Positions 9,066-22,018 of a DNA stretch of 64,000 bases are shown here, piece after piece. A model generated the notes under the pieces. That model saw only the letters and a program-made list of their open reading frames with translations. It searched no databases and was not told the origin of the DNA. Source of the DNA: Bombyx mori (lineage: Eukaryota; Arthropoda; Insecta; Lepidoptera; Bombycidae); NCBI RefSeq assembly GCF_030269925.1, contig NC_085112.1, positions 558,001 through 622,000 on the forward strand, in the 5' to 3' direction. Each line of letters opens with the position of its first letter. The stretch's first letter is position 1. The position numbers and the translations under genes were made by a program.

Positions 9066-10921
9066 TGACCGAATAATATCATACCCTCCAAATTTTCTAT
9101 TTTAAAATTTATACGATCCTGCCGTTTCTACCATTAGGTTGGATTAGTGGTCTTTATACCATACAATTGAGACTCCGACCTCATGTATTAAGGCCGATGG
9201 CGATATTCATGTGAAGATGCTTATAATCTTCGGCAAATATTTAAAATCACACAGCCCTTTTTGGCTAAAGCCAAAAAATACTTGACTACTTCACTTAGAA
9301 ACATCAGAATTGGGTATCCACTCGTATGCGCCAATTAAAAATTAAACACAGGTAGGTACGACTGCCAAATCGTAACAAGCCCTAGTTCCACCTTTGTGTA
9401 GCGGGGGGATGAAGTGCTTGTTAAATTTTCACGGACGTCTGACCCTTTCCAACCCCACTGCCAACCCTGCTCTATAGCTGTTAAGGTTTTTCCCGACATC
9501 GCTTCAAGGACGTAATGCGATTCTTTGAAGTGCTTTCTTTTTTATTGTAAGGTCGATTCGATTTAATATTTGAACACTAACTGGGAGAAGTGAAACCTTT
9601 AACGTTTTAATTCTAATGACCCAAAGTTCATGAAGATTTTTTGTTTCTTTTTATGTTAACCCGTTTCAAATTGGCATGCAGAATGCTATTCGTATCACAC
9701 GACCGACCGACGTATATTTAGCGAAACATCAAACACATATACAAACTGGTGAGGTCAAAAACGTAAAATATCCCTACCTTTTTCAAGTTGCCATTGAAAA
9801 CCATTGAAAAAACTATATCGAAAACTATTATTTTATAAATAAAACATTAATGTAATCCCATCCCTAAACCAACAAACAAACAAATACTAAAACACTAATG
9901 AAATCGAACCGGCACAAACAAGTTGGATGGTGCTTGACTGATCAAAGACTTCAATTGATTTTGTTTATAGAGGGCTCGAGTCCTGTTTCATTTGCTTTCA
10001 CTGTTATCACAGACATTTAAATATTTACTTTATTTAAATATTTATTTACAGTACGAAATCTGTAAAATGAATGCAGCTTTTAAATTTGTACAATTGTTTA
10101 AATTTCTTGTCACGACCAGAACGTGATAAATTAAAAACAAACCATGATTGAGCTTGTAGTACTCCAACACGGGCGGTTCCTCTAAAATTTTTATAAACAT
10201 TGAGCCCTAAATATAAATAGTTCGATGATTTTGTGAAATATTTAAGGCCTTCTAAATAGCCGTAATGTCCGTCTGCCTACGTTCCTTACTTCGCGCCGAG
10301 AATTCCCTTGCTCTATAAATAAATATACCTATATGTATACAAAATACGATCGAAATTTGTTATCCAACAATTCGCAAATATCTTGATTCAACCACTGCAG
10401 CAAAGATGCTGCCCTCGCTAATTTGTCTAATTACTTACCATAACAAACTCACCCCTACACAGACCATCCCTACACTACTTTACCAAACGATTCACAATCT
10501 TATTCACTTAGTAATACAGTTGAAATGGAGCAAACGCGAATCCAATTTGTTTAAGAATACTTCATGGGAACTGAAGCAAAATTCTGAAACGGTCCAATTT
10601 TAAGTGCTTGAATAATAGACGACTCCTGTATTGGTTCAATGAATTATTTACTTTATTGTTAAGACAGCTAAGTTCAAATTCCGTTATTATTGGTATGGTT
10701 ATGAAATATCCTGTAATTGATTGATTTGCATCTGCGACGTAACACACTAACGACAAAATTAATAATTCAGAATAATAGTGAATTGAAATAGAACGAGCAA
10801 AATAGGTTGTATGTGGTAAGAAAACGAAGCTCTATACATAAAACATAACATATACAGATACTAGCAATAGCTTACTAGCTAATACTAGTATAATTTTGGA
10901 GTAAAATAAAAAACCGATATA
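9066..10921. other. AT-rich intergenic DNA, no gene seen
   Basis: There are no long frames, no recognisable domain and no paired splice sites around a plausible coding segment. A slightly GC-richer block at about 9380-9540 is unassigned. Confidence 0.4.
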
Positions 10922-11122
10922 TTTTTTTCCTACCTATGCTGATAGCCTTGAGAAGCTATTTCAGCTTTGCCCTAACATGTAGGTGAGCTCATGGGGTTCA
11001 AACCGCAGTGTTGCTAATAGTGACTCTAGCAAGAGCAGTGCTTCGCAGAATCTACCACCGGATCGGAAACGCGACCCACTGAGAAGATCCGGCGAGAAAC
11101 TCAGTGGGCTGTCTGAGGGTTA
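10922..11122 (-). mobile_element. Jockey-clade LINE 3' tail (about 200 bp)
   Basis: It starts with a T-run then cctacctatgctgatagcc, and continues through gcagaatctaccaccggatc and gagaaactcagtgggctg, matching the 3' UTR of the full-length Jockey element at 37721-37935. Everything upstream of the tail is missing, as expected of 5' truncation. Confidence 0.75.
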
Positions 11123-11530
11123 AAAAACCGATGCTTACCGTCGCATTTAAAAACCTGCATAATTGAATATGAAAGTCAGAGCTCTGGATTCTAATTATTT
11201 TAAACATCCTGGCAAGATGTTAAATATCTCTACAAGAACACCTTCAGGTTTTTTGAATATGTTTTAATAACTAACCCGGGGGCATAGGAGATATTTTCTG
11301 GCTCCGAAAATAAAGAAATCCGGCCCGATCATAATTATAAACCCATAGACGATCCTAGTAGATACAAATATCATAAAAATAACTACCGTACCCAACTAAT
11401 AGGACAGCCAGTTAACACATTTATAGTAAAAAAGACTTACAAAACAATTACATTTAAGTAAATGTTTGAAAACAACGAATGAAAGCTTCGCTATAAAGCT
11501 TTTATAGTCGAATAACTCATTACGCATACA

Positions 11531-11676
11531 CTGTTATAACTATACTTGAGACCTTAGAACTTATATCTCAAGGTGGGTGGCGCATTTACGTTGTGAATGT
11601 CTATGGGCTCCAGTAACCACTTAACACCAGGTGGGCTCTGAGCCCGTCCATCCATCTAAGCAATAAAAAATAAAAA
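11531..11676 (+). repeat. Bm1 SINE, 3' half
   Basis: It contains the actatacttgagaccttaga, ctcaaggtgggtggcgcatt and cagtaaccacttaacaccag blocks and ends with the Bm1 A-rich tail after ccatctaagcaat. Confidence 0.85.
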
Positions 11677-11943
11677 CCATCTTAACCATTAAGCCACGAA
11701 CGCATACATACAACATGTTTAAATGATACTTTCATTGATCTCGTCAGCTTCCCCCGGGTAGCATCAGAATCTATTAAAAGTATAAAATTCTTCTTCTCAT
11801 TAAAGGTTGTGACAGTAAAATACATTTTCTTTTCACAATTTTCAAAGCTTCGTCAATATTTAATGGCCGTCAATTAGAAAATGGCAATCAGTAAAATAAT
11901 TTCATCAAATGTCCTAAAATGTTCAATGTTAATTTATTCCTTA

Positions 11944-12192
11944 CTAGCGACCCGCCCTCGCTTCGCTTCGGAAACATTAAAACAAACATGAAACCAGAAA
12001 AAAAAAAAAAAAAAAAAAAAAATTACAAAAAGTAGCCTATGTTCATCAGGGACAATGTCGGCTTCTAATGGAAAAAGAATTTTTCAAATCGGTCCAGTAG
12101 TTTCGGAGCCTATTCGAAACAAACAAACAAACAAATCTTTCCTCTTTATAATATTATTAGTATTAGTATTAGTATATTAGTATTAGTATAGA
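11944..12192 (-). mobile_element. Non-autonomous Helitron-like element
   Basis: On the minus strand it starts TCTATACTAATACTAAT and ends GGGTCGCTAG, and it is inserted between A and T as Helitrons are. It contains the typical 'accgatttgaaaaatt' and 'gcgaagcgagggcgggtcgctag' terminal text of lepidopteran Helitrons, plus an internal run of about 25 A (plus-strand reading) near 12000. It has no coding capacity. Confidence 0.65.
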
Positions 12193-14489
12193 TTCAGAAT
12201 AAAACAATTATTACTTTTCTGTTGTAACAATTTATTCGATCACTGATTATGATTGTTTACCATCTCACATACATCTATGAGTACATACGATTACACAATA
12301 TAACTACTAAACATGTTAATGATTAAATGAAGAAAAATGTCATTTTAAATAAAATGCTTTAATAAGACTTTCACCGTTGTTGCGACGGTAAATTTAAAGT
12401 ATTTTACAAATACAAGTGCTTGTTCTAAAGAATATTGTTAGCTATTCAAAAGCCATAACATTCTTGAATCCTTTTAACAATTAATGATTATCTTTAATTA
12501 GATTTAATTATGTTCTACATCTATATTAATGCAATGAAACGATATTTGAATAACCTATGATTCAACTGACTACATATTTTTAATGTATGTTCTGAATTTG
12601 TAAATATATGACACATGAAAAATGTGCTTGATGCATATATTATTATTATTACGCATTTTTAAATCTTGATTTGATTGATTTTGATTTATTCCGTAATCAC
12701 GACATTTAAATTCTTATCTTTTCATGTATCAACCAAATGATAAGCAATTTTACAAAATTGAAAAGTTAGAACATGTACTTTTATCGTTCCGCTAAAACTA
12801 ATTTACAAACATTAGCTACGCTATGTAAATATTTTGATTATCTTTTTAAATCTAAGTCAAAGAACGAATCTAAGATTTTATTGGTTGAGATATACTTGAC
12901 AATAGACAGTTATTAAAAAATGTTAAATATAGTTAAATATATGTATGTACGTAAATGATACAATATTTTTCGTTGGAAACACGTAACGAATATTTACATT
13001 AATAATGACTTATTAAATAAATTCCACTACTTATAATTTTCTACTACTAAAGTTTATAATGATAAATTTCAAATGTAAGCGTTTTTTTAATTTTTAATTT
13101 ATAAATATTACTGATATAACATGGCCTAAAGACCTAAAAAGATAGAAGATAAATTGAAGCTACGATAATATTATGCACCACAGTATTCAAACATTCCCTT
13201 GTGTCTTCAATGGAAGCTTGTTGCTAACAAGAAATAAATTTGTCGAGTGAAAAGAGACAGTATGAAATTTGAAACGCTGGTGGCAATAAAATAGAACTTA
13301 GACTCTATTTATCCCGACATTAAGTTTTCTATATCTTTTTTTAATTAGTATAAAGTGGTGCATTCGAAAAACTACAATAGTTAGAATAGATTAATATATT
13401 TTTTTAAATATGTACATTCATTAAATGACATTTAAATATATATGATTCTATAGATGACTATCACTCGCATTGTGTGTCTTTATGTATGTACAATATGTCT
13501 ACGCTACTGAACAAGCAAAAACAAATAATTCAAGCAATTAAATAATAAATACGAACACTAAATGCGTATTAACGACTCAAGGTCATTAATCGCAAAACTA
13601 CTGTTTAATTGACAAATTCTAATGTCGTTCTCTTAAACTCCTAACTTATTTTAAGATTAAATTTGATTTTAATAATATCGTAAAACACCTAAAAATATAA
13701 AGTTATATTTAAGAATGATATTGTTATCTTTATACTACCGACTACTCTAACCTTTTATATTAATATCTTAAATCTACTAATGATCTTATTATGCATAATA
13801 ATGATAATGATAAATGGAAAGGATTACCTATATGATAAATTATGTTTAGTAAATCATATCGTATCATGAGGACATAATTTACTAAATTAGTATGCAAAAT
13901 TAATGTTTGAACAATGGATGAAGTTCATATATACTAACTACATACTACATTCATTAGAATTTTTCACATTACTTCACGTGTCAACTTGTATATCAACTGG
14001 TCATTTTGCGTCGTTACGGAGTAATATTTACTTAAGATATCGTGTTTTTATGGGGTTAGGTTATTTCGCGAGAAAGTTTTGGAAAGAATTTTTTACTTTT
14101 TCTTTTAAAATTTACAAGCAGCAACAGTAACGCTTGTAATACTATCGATTGCTCTTTATCGACAGTATTGTCACTCTTGCGATATCTAACTAAGCCCGAA
14201 ATCTAAAGACGAGTCACGATATATTTTCGGTACTTTTTCTTTCGCGTAAAAATACTACGTCTGAGTAACTAGGGCTCAAATGAATTGATCGTGACAGTAA
14301 ATCCAAAAATTTAGTAATTACTTCTAAAAAAATACTAAATTTAAACCTCTCAACACTATTTAGAACTAAAGACTATAATAATATTCTAGATATGTGGAAA
14401 CTAACGGGGGTTAGTAGTTGTTAGTATTTTCAGTTCTTTTTGATTAATGTCAGCAAATTTCTGCAATATTTTGATTTCCCATTTAAGGT
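12193..14489. other. Very AT-rich gene-free stretch
   Basis: Dense in A and T with many short stop-rich frames. I see no repeat of known family and no convincing exon. Confidence 0.4.
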
Positions 14490-14700
14490 GTCGATAACTA
14501 CTGTATGGCAAACCAGAGGACCGCAGAAGTCCTGGCAGGCTCAAACTCCTATGGTTTAGATGGCGTAGAGCACGACCTCAAAGTTATTGGTGTCAGGAAC
14601 TGGAAGGAGAAAGCCCTGAACAGAGCAGTCTGGAGAGGATACTGGACTACTGGACCAGGCTAAGGCCCTATCCAGGGCTGTAATGCCTAAGATGATAATG
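14490..14700 (+). mobile_element. RTE-like LINE ORF fragment
   Basis: The plus strand encodes a DLKVIGVRNWKEKALNRAVW segment followed by a short tail and stops; this is the C-terminal wording typical of a lepidopteran RTE-type reverse transcriptase. It is a short inactive piece. Confidence 0.6.
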
Positions 14701-15179
14701 ACTTAAGGTGTCGCATCATGTATATAAACAATACTGGTTCACGAATATGCTACAGTGGTGGGTTAGTTAGAGATCCGTCAGCATATTCGGCACGATAAAA
14801 TATAGAAGGGAGCAGCAGAGATTTTCAAGAGTCATGAAGACTGATCAACTTCCTAAATCAACCATTCCATCAAATACAATCATTAATGTAATGCGGCAAG
14901 CCACGACAGTTCAAGATTTAAATGTATGTATGGTTTGGAAGAGAATAACGATAACAGCTCTAAAGGCTAACGATAGTATTTCTTAGATTTAAGGATATAT
15001 TTTAGAGAAGATAATGCTAGACTTATTAAGTGAAATAGAATTAACGATCTAAAGGACGGGTTTTGATTTAATTTAGATTTGTACGACTGCAAACTGTTTT
15101 CTTTGATTTCATTTTATTAATGTTTTTCTACATCTTACACCAAATTGTCTGGCTATAAGTCAGAGAACGATAAAGTTAA

Positions 15180-15402
15180 CACCTTCACTGCGAAACACGT
15201 CCATATTGGCCCGCGCCGATACTTTCAGCCGGTGCGGACGAGGAATACTTTGTCTCTCTTACTAGTGGTCTTACCACGACAACTATATACTATAAATTGT
15301 ATATATAGTATATTATAATAGTATAGTATATTTTCGCCACACATGCACTGGTGGAAATATCATTGGGGGCGCATTTCGACCCCTTCCCGCACCAGATGAA
15401 GG
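15180..15402. mobile_element. Candidate piggyBac-like MITE with TTAA ends
   Basis: A 223-bp segment is bounded by TTAA on both sides (15176-15179 and 15403-15406). Its ends, CACCTTCACTGCG and (reverse) CCTTCATCTGGTG, are short imperfect inverted repeats, similar in style to the CCTTT.nCTGC ends of piggyBac-like elements. It has no coding capacity. Confidence 0.4.
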
Positions 15403-15406
15403 TTAA

Positions 15407-17384
15407 TTCAGTTAAGTGTTAAGTATATGTTAAGACATTTTAATACAATCGTCAATTATGAGGTTCAGATGTACATATTTGTTAGTTCAGTCGTAAGATA
15501 TAAATTAGCTTGGATTGAAAACAGTTTGCAATCACAACGCTACAGATTGTTAAGAATAATTTTATAATTTAGTACGTTAGAAGTAGTATGGTAAGTGATA
15601 TAAAATGATTTGTAATGGAAAATGATAATGGAAAATTATTTTAACTAGATATGAATGAATTAAATTTTAGATCAATCGCAAGTGTGTTTTAGATCGATTA
15701 CGTATGACATGTTTGTACTGGTTTGGTAAGATGTCATGTGTAACTCCAACGGTACGTTAGTAGGATAGGTCAAGCTTGCTTAGTCTCGCGAAAAAATTTC
15801 AAGGAGAACGCCCTCTAGCATAGTCTTGCATTGTGCACCAGATCTTGGATCTATGACAGACTACAGAGTAGAATGGTTATTGATATCTGGGTAGATAATA
15901 ATTATTACGCAGTTGGATTTTAGGAATTTTGTACAACATTTTGTATTTTTTAATTGTATGATAATGATTATTGATTTTAATTTAAAGTTTAATGATGTGC
16001 GTATTAAATAGCTTAATTCTTAAGATATGATCATTAAAAATAGTTCTTTGATGTGGTAAATTTCAAATCCGAAATATAAATTAACTGGATATATTGAAAT
16101 ATGTCACTTAAATATAAATAAATTCTCAAAATCATACGGATTATAACATAAACAAGTAACAAAAACGAATTAAAGATTGCAAACAACGTTGGGTAGGTAT
16201 CTTTCTAATGCATCAAATTATAAGTGCCAGAAAGAAACAGATTGAAACACTAAAATGTTTCATCACATTAGTTAGAATTATACAGATTAGATAATACAGA
16301 ATATTATCCATATATTAATATAACAATTAATTCAAAAATATGTATTGTATATTAAGTATAATATAGTAAAAAAATCTTATAATATATATAGTAAAATGTA
16401 TACTTAACTGCTAGTGATATGTTTGTGATATCGACGGTTTCTTAACTAGGGTAAAAGTACATATTATAAAATAATTGCGCATTAAATTGATAATATACAT
16501 TCTCACAACACACTAAGCATTGATATTCAAATGTGTCATAGTACATGTATTTTGATGGTTGTAATTAGATAATACTAATGAGATTTATTTGTAAAGATAA
16601 AGCAGCGGTAGATACATTTTCTATTGAAGTTCATGAATTTGACTAACTTTCAACTTTATGAAGCCACATGTATCGATGACTTGAGCTGTGCATCGCGCCC
16701 CGTTTCACGTTTGGTAAAAACTATTTTATTCGGGTGCTCATTTGTATTTTTTTATTCTTGAGACTGACAATATAACATATATTATGTCAAACATTCATTT
16801 TTAGCCATTCAAGACGGACGATGGTCACGAATGACATCAAAAATGCCTGAGGCATAGTCTAGGGACTGGGAACTCTTTAAAAAAGTAAATTTCCATTCAA
16901 GAGTTTTTTAAATTAATTCGCAAAAAAATGAATAAAAGCAACTTTAATAAATTCCACAAAAACATTACATGTAGTTAACATAACACACGGCATTAAGTAA
17001 ATTTGCATTTATCTACACTAGCTCCGTGATCACTTCAAAATTTCAATCATTAAAATAAATAATTTATTTAATTAAACCATCAAAATACGTGTATGACTAA
17101 GCACATATTCGATTAGAATCATTACACAAAATTATGTACTACTAATTAATTGAATTTCGGGAGAGTCCAATTTGAATGAATTGACATTTAAATATTACTT
17201 ACGAATATAATTGTGGGTGAGGCTCCTTATTAGAAAAATAAATTTTGAATATAAGTTTTCAGTAAATTTGTTTCAGTAATTAATAAAAAATAATGTTTTT
17301 GATTACACACGATAGCAAATTTAAAAGGCATTTCGCTGTTATTTGATTGTTACTTGTTCAAACTTTTTATTGTAACACACTACA
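15407..17384. other. AT-rich intergenic DNA, no gene seen
   Basis: No long frame and no recognised repeat. Confidence 0.4.
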
Positions 17385-17680
17385 TGCGCGCGGAGGAGTT
17401 TCGAGTTCTTTGGACATTTCGCCAGAAAGAGAGGTGACAATCTGGAAAAGCTGCTGGTAACAGGCAAGGTATGCGGGAGAAGGCACAGAGGCAGAAGTCC
17501 AATGCGGTGGTCGGACCAGATACGCTCCATTCTCAATACTTCAGTCCACGTTGCTATCCACACAGACAAGGATAGGCAGGAATGGCGCAAGATAATGTAG
17601 GAGAAAGTTATTAGAGGAGGCCACGACCCTCAGCACTGAGGATTATCGACGCAAGGAGGAGGACTGATCATGACAAAAAA
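17385..17680 (+). mobile_element. RTE-like LINE ORF2 C-terminal fragment
   Basis: The plus strand encodes FFGHFARKRGDNLEKLLVTG, then RRHRGRSPMRWSDQI, RQEWRKIM and RGGHDPQH, the conserved end of a lepidopteran reverse transcriptase ORF, with stops in between. A worn relative of the same end is at about 49330-49415. Confidence 0.75.
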
Positions 17681-17944
17681 TCAGATAATGCTTAAAGAAT
17701 TAATTTGTGCTCTCGAAGCGGAGAAGTGAAGTTCGCTCATGAGTCTAGCGGTATACGGCCGAAATTATATGTGGAAATGCACTTTGGATTCGATGCTGTT
17801 ATAGTGAGAGAAATCCTTAGAAATTAAACAAATAAAACGGAAAATATCAGGTCATTCTAGAGCATTGATACCTTCAAGAATGTTTGTATTGAATTAGATC
17901 AAACTCACGATTAATAATTTAACGAACGCCGCCGCTGTCGCCTT

Positions 17945-18153
17945 CTTTTTTATTGCTTAGATGGGTGGACGAGCTCACAGCCCACCCGGTGTTAAGTGGT
18001 TACTGGAGCCCATAGATATCTACAATGTAAATGCGCCACCCACCTTGAGATATAAGTTCTAAGATCTCAGTATAGTTACAACGGCTGCCGTACCCATCAA
18101 ACCGAAACGCATTACTGCTTCGCGGCAGAAACAACCAGGGCGGTGGTACCATC
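17945..18153 (-). repeat. Bm1 SINE, 3' part
   Basis: The reverse copy runs from tattgcttagatgggtggac through cagcccacccggtgttaagt and accgaaacgcattactgctt to the ggcagaaacaaccagggcgg region. It is truncated inside the body. Confidence 0.85.
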
Positions 18154-19384
18154 AGTAAAGCCTTCCTTGAGGCGTAAGATCGAAGCTTCAACAATAATAC
18201 GATTATTCCACCCTTCGGACTGACGAATGTAAAGGTCGCGGCAAATATATGCTTCTATGCTTAATAATGGAAATAATGGATTAGACATCCTTGTAGATTG
18301 TGAGAAATAGTTTTCGGTACTATTTTAGAACATAACGGCCGAAGCAAAGAGGTTTTTTATCTTATAATAAAATTCATATTACGACCGGACTACACTTCAG
18401 GCTAGCGATATGAGTAAATAAAGAACCTCTACCGACATTAACATTAGACGATTTGTGCGAAATTATAAACATTTGTGCTTTTCATCCTACAGTATCTATT
18501 GATCTATTGTACTCCGCAGGCTATCTGCTAGTCACACGCCAAACGGCGAATAACTTTTACAATAATATCAAATTACATAATTTTAACATTCCATTACATG
18601 CATGTATTATTTAATGTTGAGACCATTAATTTTAAATCAGTGATATTTTCAAAGCGAATATATTTCGAGTATCAAGTGAGATCTCAATCGGTCTCTCAGC
18701 TCCAAGTATTGGGGAATATTTGAGTAACATAACTCAAGAGTATATTGGAATTCAAGACTCTGATTTAGAATGAGTTCACGCTCAATTTTAGTCTTTTCCA
18801 GTGCCTTTTTTAATGAAAGGTAGGTGCAATCGAGAGGAAATTCAATTTTCTTTTTTAATAATATTAAATATACTATTGTTTTCTTCGATAAGTGTACATC
18901 ACTGCTTTTATTTGCAATACACAAATTATTTTAATAAAACTTTAATTAATTCCTCTGTCTGCACAGGCATCGGTTCTCCAGCAAACTTTGAACATTTTCG
19001 CTTGAAAAATATCCCAGAATTCGCTTTGAAAGTTTATAAATGCAAGAAATATTACGCATCTCAAAATTAAATATAGTCTTAAAAGTACAATAATTTTAAT
19101 ATATTTACACAATTAATGCTTTTTTTTTTACTATACACTCTCAATTGACATGTTGGGTTCGTCTTGTACAATAATAATTATATAGTTTTATAAGAATATT
19201 TCATTAACTGCTATTCTGATATATGCAAAATAAATGTGTTTGGTCGCTTCTAGGAATGTCCGCTTTTATCTATGAGTATATTTTGAAAACAAATATAAAT
19301 ATTGAGGTAGCTTTGGCTACATTACTTTCTTAAATAAATTTTGAGAGTATTAAGATGTGATGGTATTTTGTGGTTAAAACTACT
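18154..19384. other. Intergenic DNA, no gene seen
   Basis: Minus-strand and plus-strand open stretches of about 90 codons overlap at 18649-19070, but neither has a domain, a start context or splice sites that I would trust. Confidence 0.35.
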
Positions 19385-19695
19385 ATTTTTTTTATTGCCA
19401 CAGACAGGCAAACGGCCCACCTGATGGTGAGTGGTTGCCGTCGCTCATGGACATTAGCAATGCTAGGGACAGAACCATGCTGCTGACTGCCGTTATATAA
19501 TCTCCACAAGCCTCGTTTGAAACACCGTGGAGGGAAGCTCCTTCCAAAGCCACATGGTACATGGCAAAAAAGATCTCTGGAAACGCACTGTCAATGATCG
19601 CAGTGGTTCCAGGTAGCACGGATGGACTCTACTCCGGTGGCGGGTGGTGCGATGGTAAGAACGAGATGACGGCATCAATTCATAAAAATAACACA
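19385..19695 (-). mobile_element. CR1-like LINE 3' fragment
   Basis: The minus strand encodes YHRTTRHRSRVHPCYLEPLR followed by RFQRSFLPCTMWLWKELPSTVF, then stops and the 3' block (gacattagcaatgctaggga in reverse). The same protein end is better preserved at 46.8-47.3 kb and 60.55-60.9 kb. Confidence 0.75.
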
Positions 19696-20249
19696 GCATA
19701 CTCTACTGCAAACTCTACATTTAGTAGAGTTAATAATGAAATTAGCTTTCAAGAGGTACGACCCATTAAAACGACCAAACATCTAAACACACAACAGCTA
19801 ATTACCACACTCATTAATATTCCTATGATTACAACCCTGGGATGGTGATTCTTCGCGTTTGAACTTTATTTTAAGCCCACATACTTTTTTATATAGTTAT
19901 CACATTATGTTTATAGCTCTTAAGACGCAACTGGCATATTTGCATTTCTCACATCGACCAAACAGTTTAATGAAGTATTTGTATCACAATCACACCAATA
20001 CCTTAGGGTGTATTTACAATGGATCAGCTACCTTCTTTCTTTCATCAGTTTTAAACTAACTCGCATTGATTTTGTCCAGCCAGCCATGCGAACATTGCAA
20101 TACAAGGCCAATGCATTTGTTTGTGATATTTATCGAATAATTCTCGAGTCAATGACAGCTGCACCCTAATTGTACATTCCCATTACCTTTTCAAACACAA
20201 TTAACTAGTTGTTCGATTTGAAACTGTAAATATGCACTAGTATACTTAT

Positions 20250-20375
20250 TGCGAGTTTTTTAACTTCTCGATCGCGTAAAAGTTAACTCAAATTCGGATG
20301 GAGTTGGAACAGCGCCTCTAGCGGCAAACGAAGGGAAACTATTCCAACTCCATACAAATTTGAGTTACTGTCTAT
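20250..20375. repeat. Hairpin MITE, first copy
   Basis: It contains ttgcgagttttttaact, ctcgatcgcgtaaaagttaa and a near-perfect internal inverted repeat of about 25 bp (aactcaaattcggatggagt ... actccatacaaatttgagtt). It is shared with 55728-55846. Confidence 0.6.
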
Positions 20376-22018
20376 AGCGTCTACTATTCGTATCTTGGCA
20401 AATAAAGTATCGCTCAATGCGTCTTAGCACGTGCCCTATCAAAACGTAATATGACGTCACGATATATCTAATGTTAATCTTTAAGTACTTTGATACTCGA
20501 AAAAGACGATTTAGTATTTTAGATGATGCTTCTCTGAAATGACTATTCTCAAATGATGTTTATCCGTATTTGTCCCGCAATGCTTTCACCATCCCGATAT
20601 TATGTACTTATTTTATTCACAACTACATACTACACTTAATCATAATATCTAACAAAGTAATATGTATATTCCTATAATTAAGTTGAATCAAAAGATTCTG
20701 ATATGTATCGTTACCTCGGTTGCAACTTATCACAAGTTGATTAAAAACTAATTTAAAACAATTAATTGATATTTTAAATTGATATTAGCGTTATTAATCT
20801 AGTATTGCTGATTTTAAGGATACAGTTTTGAAGCAAGCGCGCAGATGATGCAAATTACATGCAACGGATAAGATATTTTTTTAAATATACTCGACATAGG
20901 TACACTTAAGGAAACTGTAATATTTTTAATGTAACTAGAAACGTCAAGGCCTTGTTTGACTGGCTCCTCATATTTGCGCTTCATATTTATAGAGAAACCA
21001 CCATACAACTATAGTAAATACCATGATAATAGATTAGTTCCTTCATTTCCAATACTCATACGTGAACCTTAGTTCATGTGTAAACGTCGTAACTGCAATA
21101 TCATTTAATAAAATTCGCAACTTATACACTCTTGCAACAAAACCATATCCCATCACGATACAACATCTAAAAATATATTGATAGTGAATATAATTGATCA
21201 CAAATTACACAATATTTACAAAGTATTAGCTTCTTTCAAACTGTGTTATGCCACGACATTCCTTTGAAGCTCAAGAGATGGTTTCGATCGAACGAATTAT
21301 GAAATATCGCTGACTGCATGACCCATTCTTTACCAATTGTCATTTACATAAGGTCTTTAGGTCCTTACCTAAAATTTCAGTGCACTTAGCTTATATTCAG
21401 GTCTAAAAATGCACTTAAAATTTACACGAATATATGTCTTATATCTAGAAGGCATAACATATACATATATAGTAGAACAATATAAAATATCAACAGTAAA
21501 ATTTCGGTCACATTCAAAATGACATCTTAGTTGCTGATCATTCCGTTGACACTACGCAGGCGGTAGAGCCAACGCTTTGTATGTGGAAACCGTCACCCAT
21601 GATATTAGCAGTGCCATATATTTGCAGCAACCTGTCCAAACCGTGGGCACTTGTTAACACAAGCTATGCTTCGTATTCATAATCCTGACAAAGAATGTTA
21701 GCATAATGCTGATTTGTAGGGCTCAGAGACCCCATGAATATGAGGTAGATACGATACCGCTGGACCAAGAGTCCAATAGAGCCTCATCAATCTTTCAAAG
21801 TGAATGAGGTTCCACTTTATTTGAAATGTCATTGTGAATGCAACATGTACCCTACATAGTAATTACAAGCACAGCTATGGAGACACCAAACGCCGCGGTC
21901 GTATTGCGACTCAGTGATCGAAGATAAGACTATAGATACATATACTCAAATATAGATTAGTTACAATTACACAACAATTAAATTTCAAAAATATCTGCAA
22001 CAACACTGAATTAGGAGA
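20376..22018. other. Intergenic and VAChT 3' UTR region
   Basis: The VAChT 3' UTR (minus strand) must occupy the right end of this stretch; an AATAAA on the minus strand at 21821-21816 is a plausible poly-A signal about 200 bp after the stop. A worn trace of the CR1-like 3' block is near 21590-21640. I see no ChAT exon. Confidence 0.4.
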
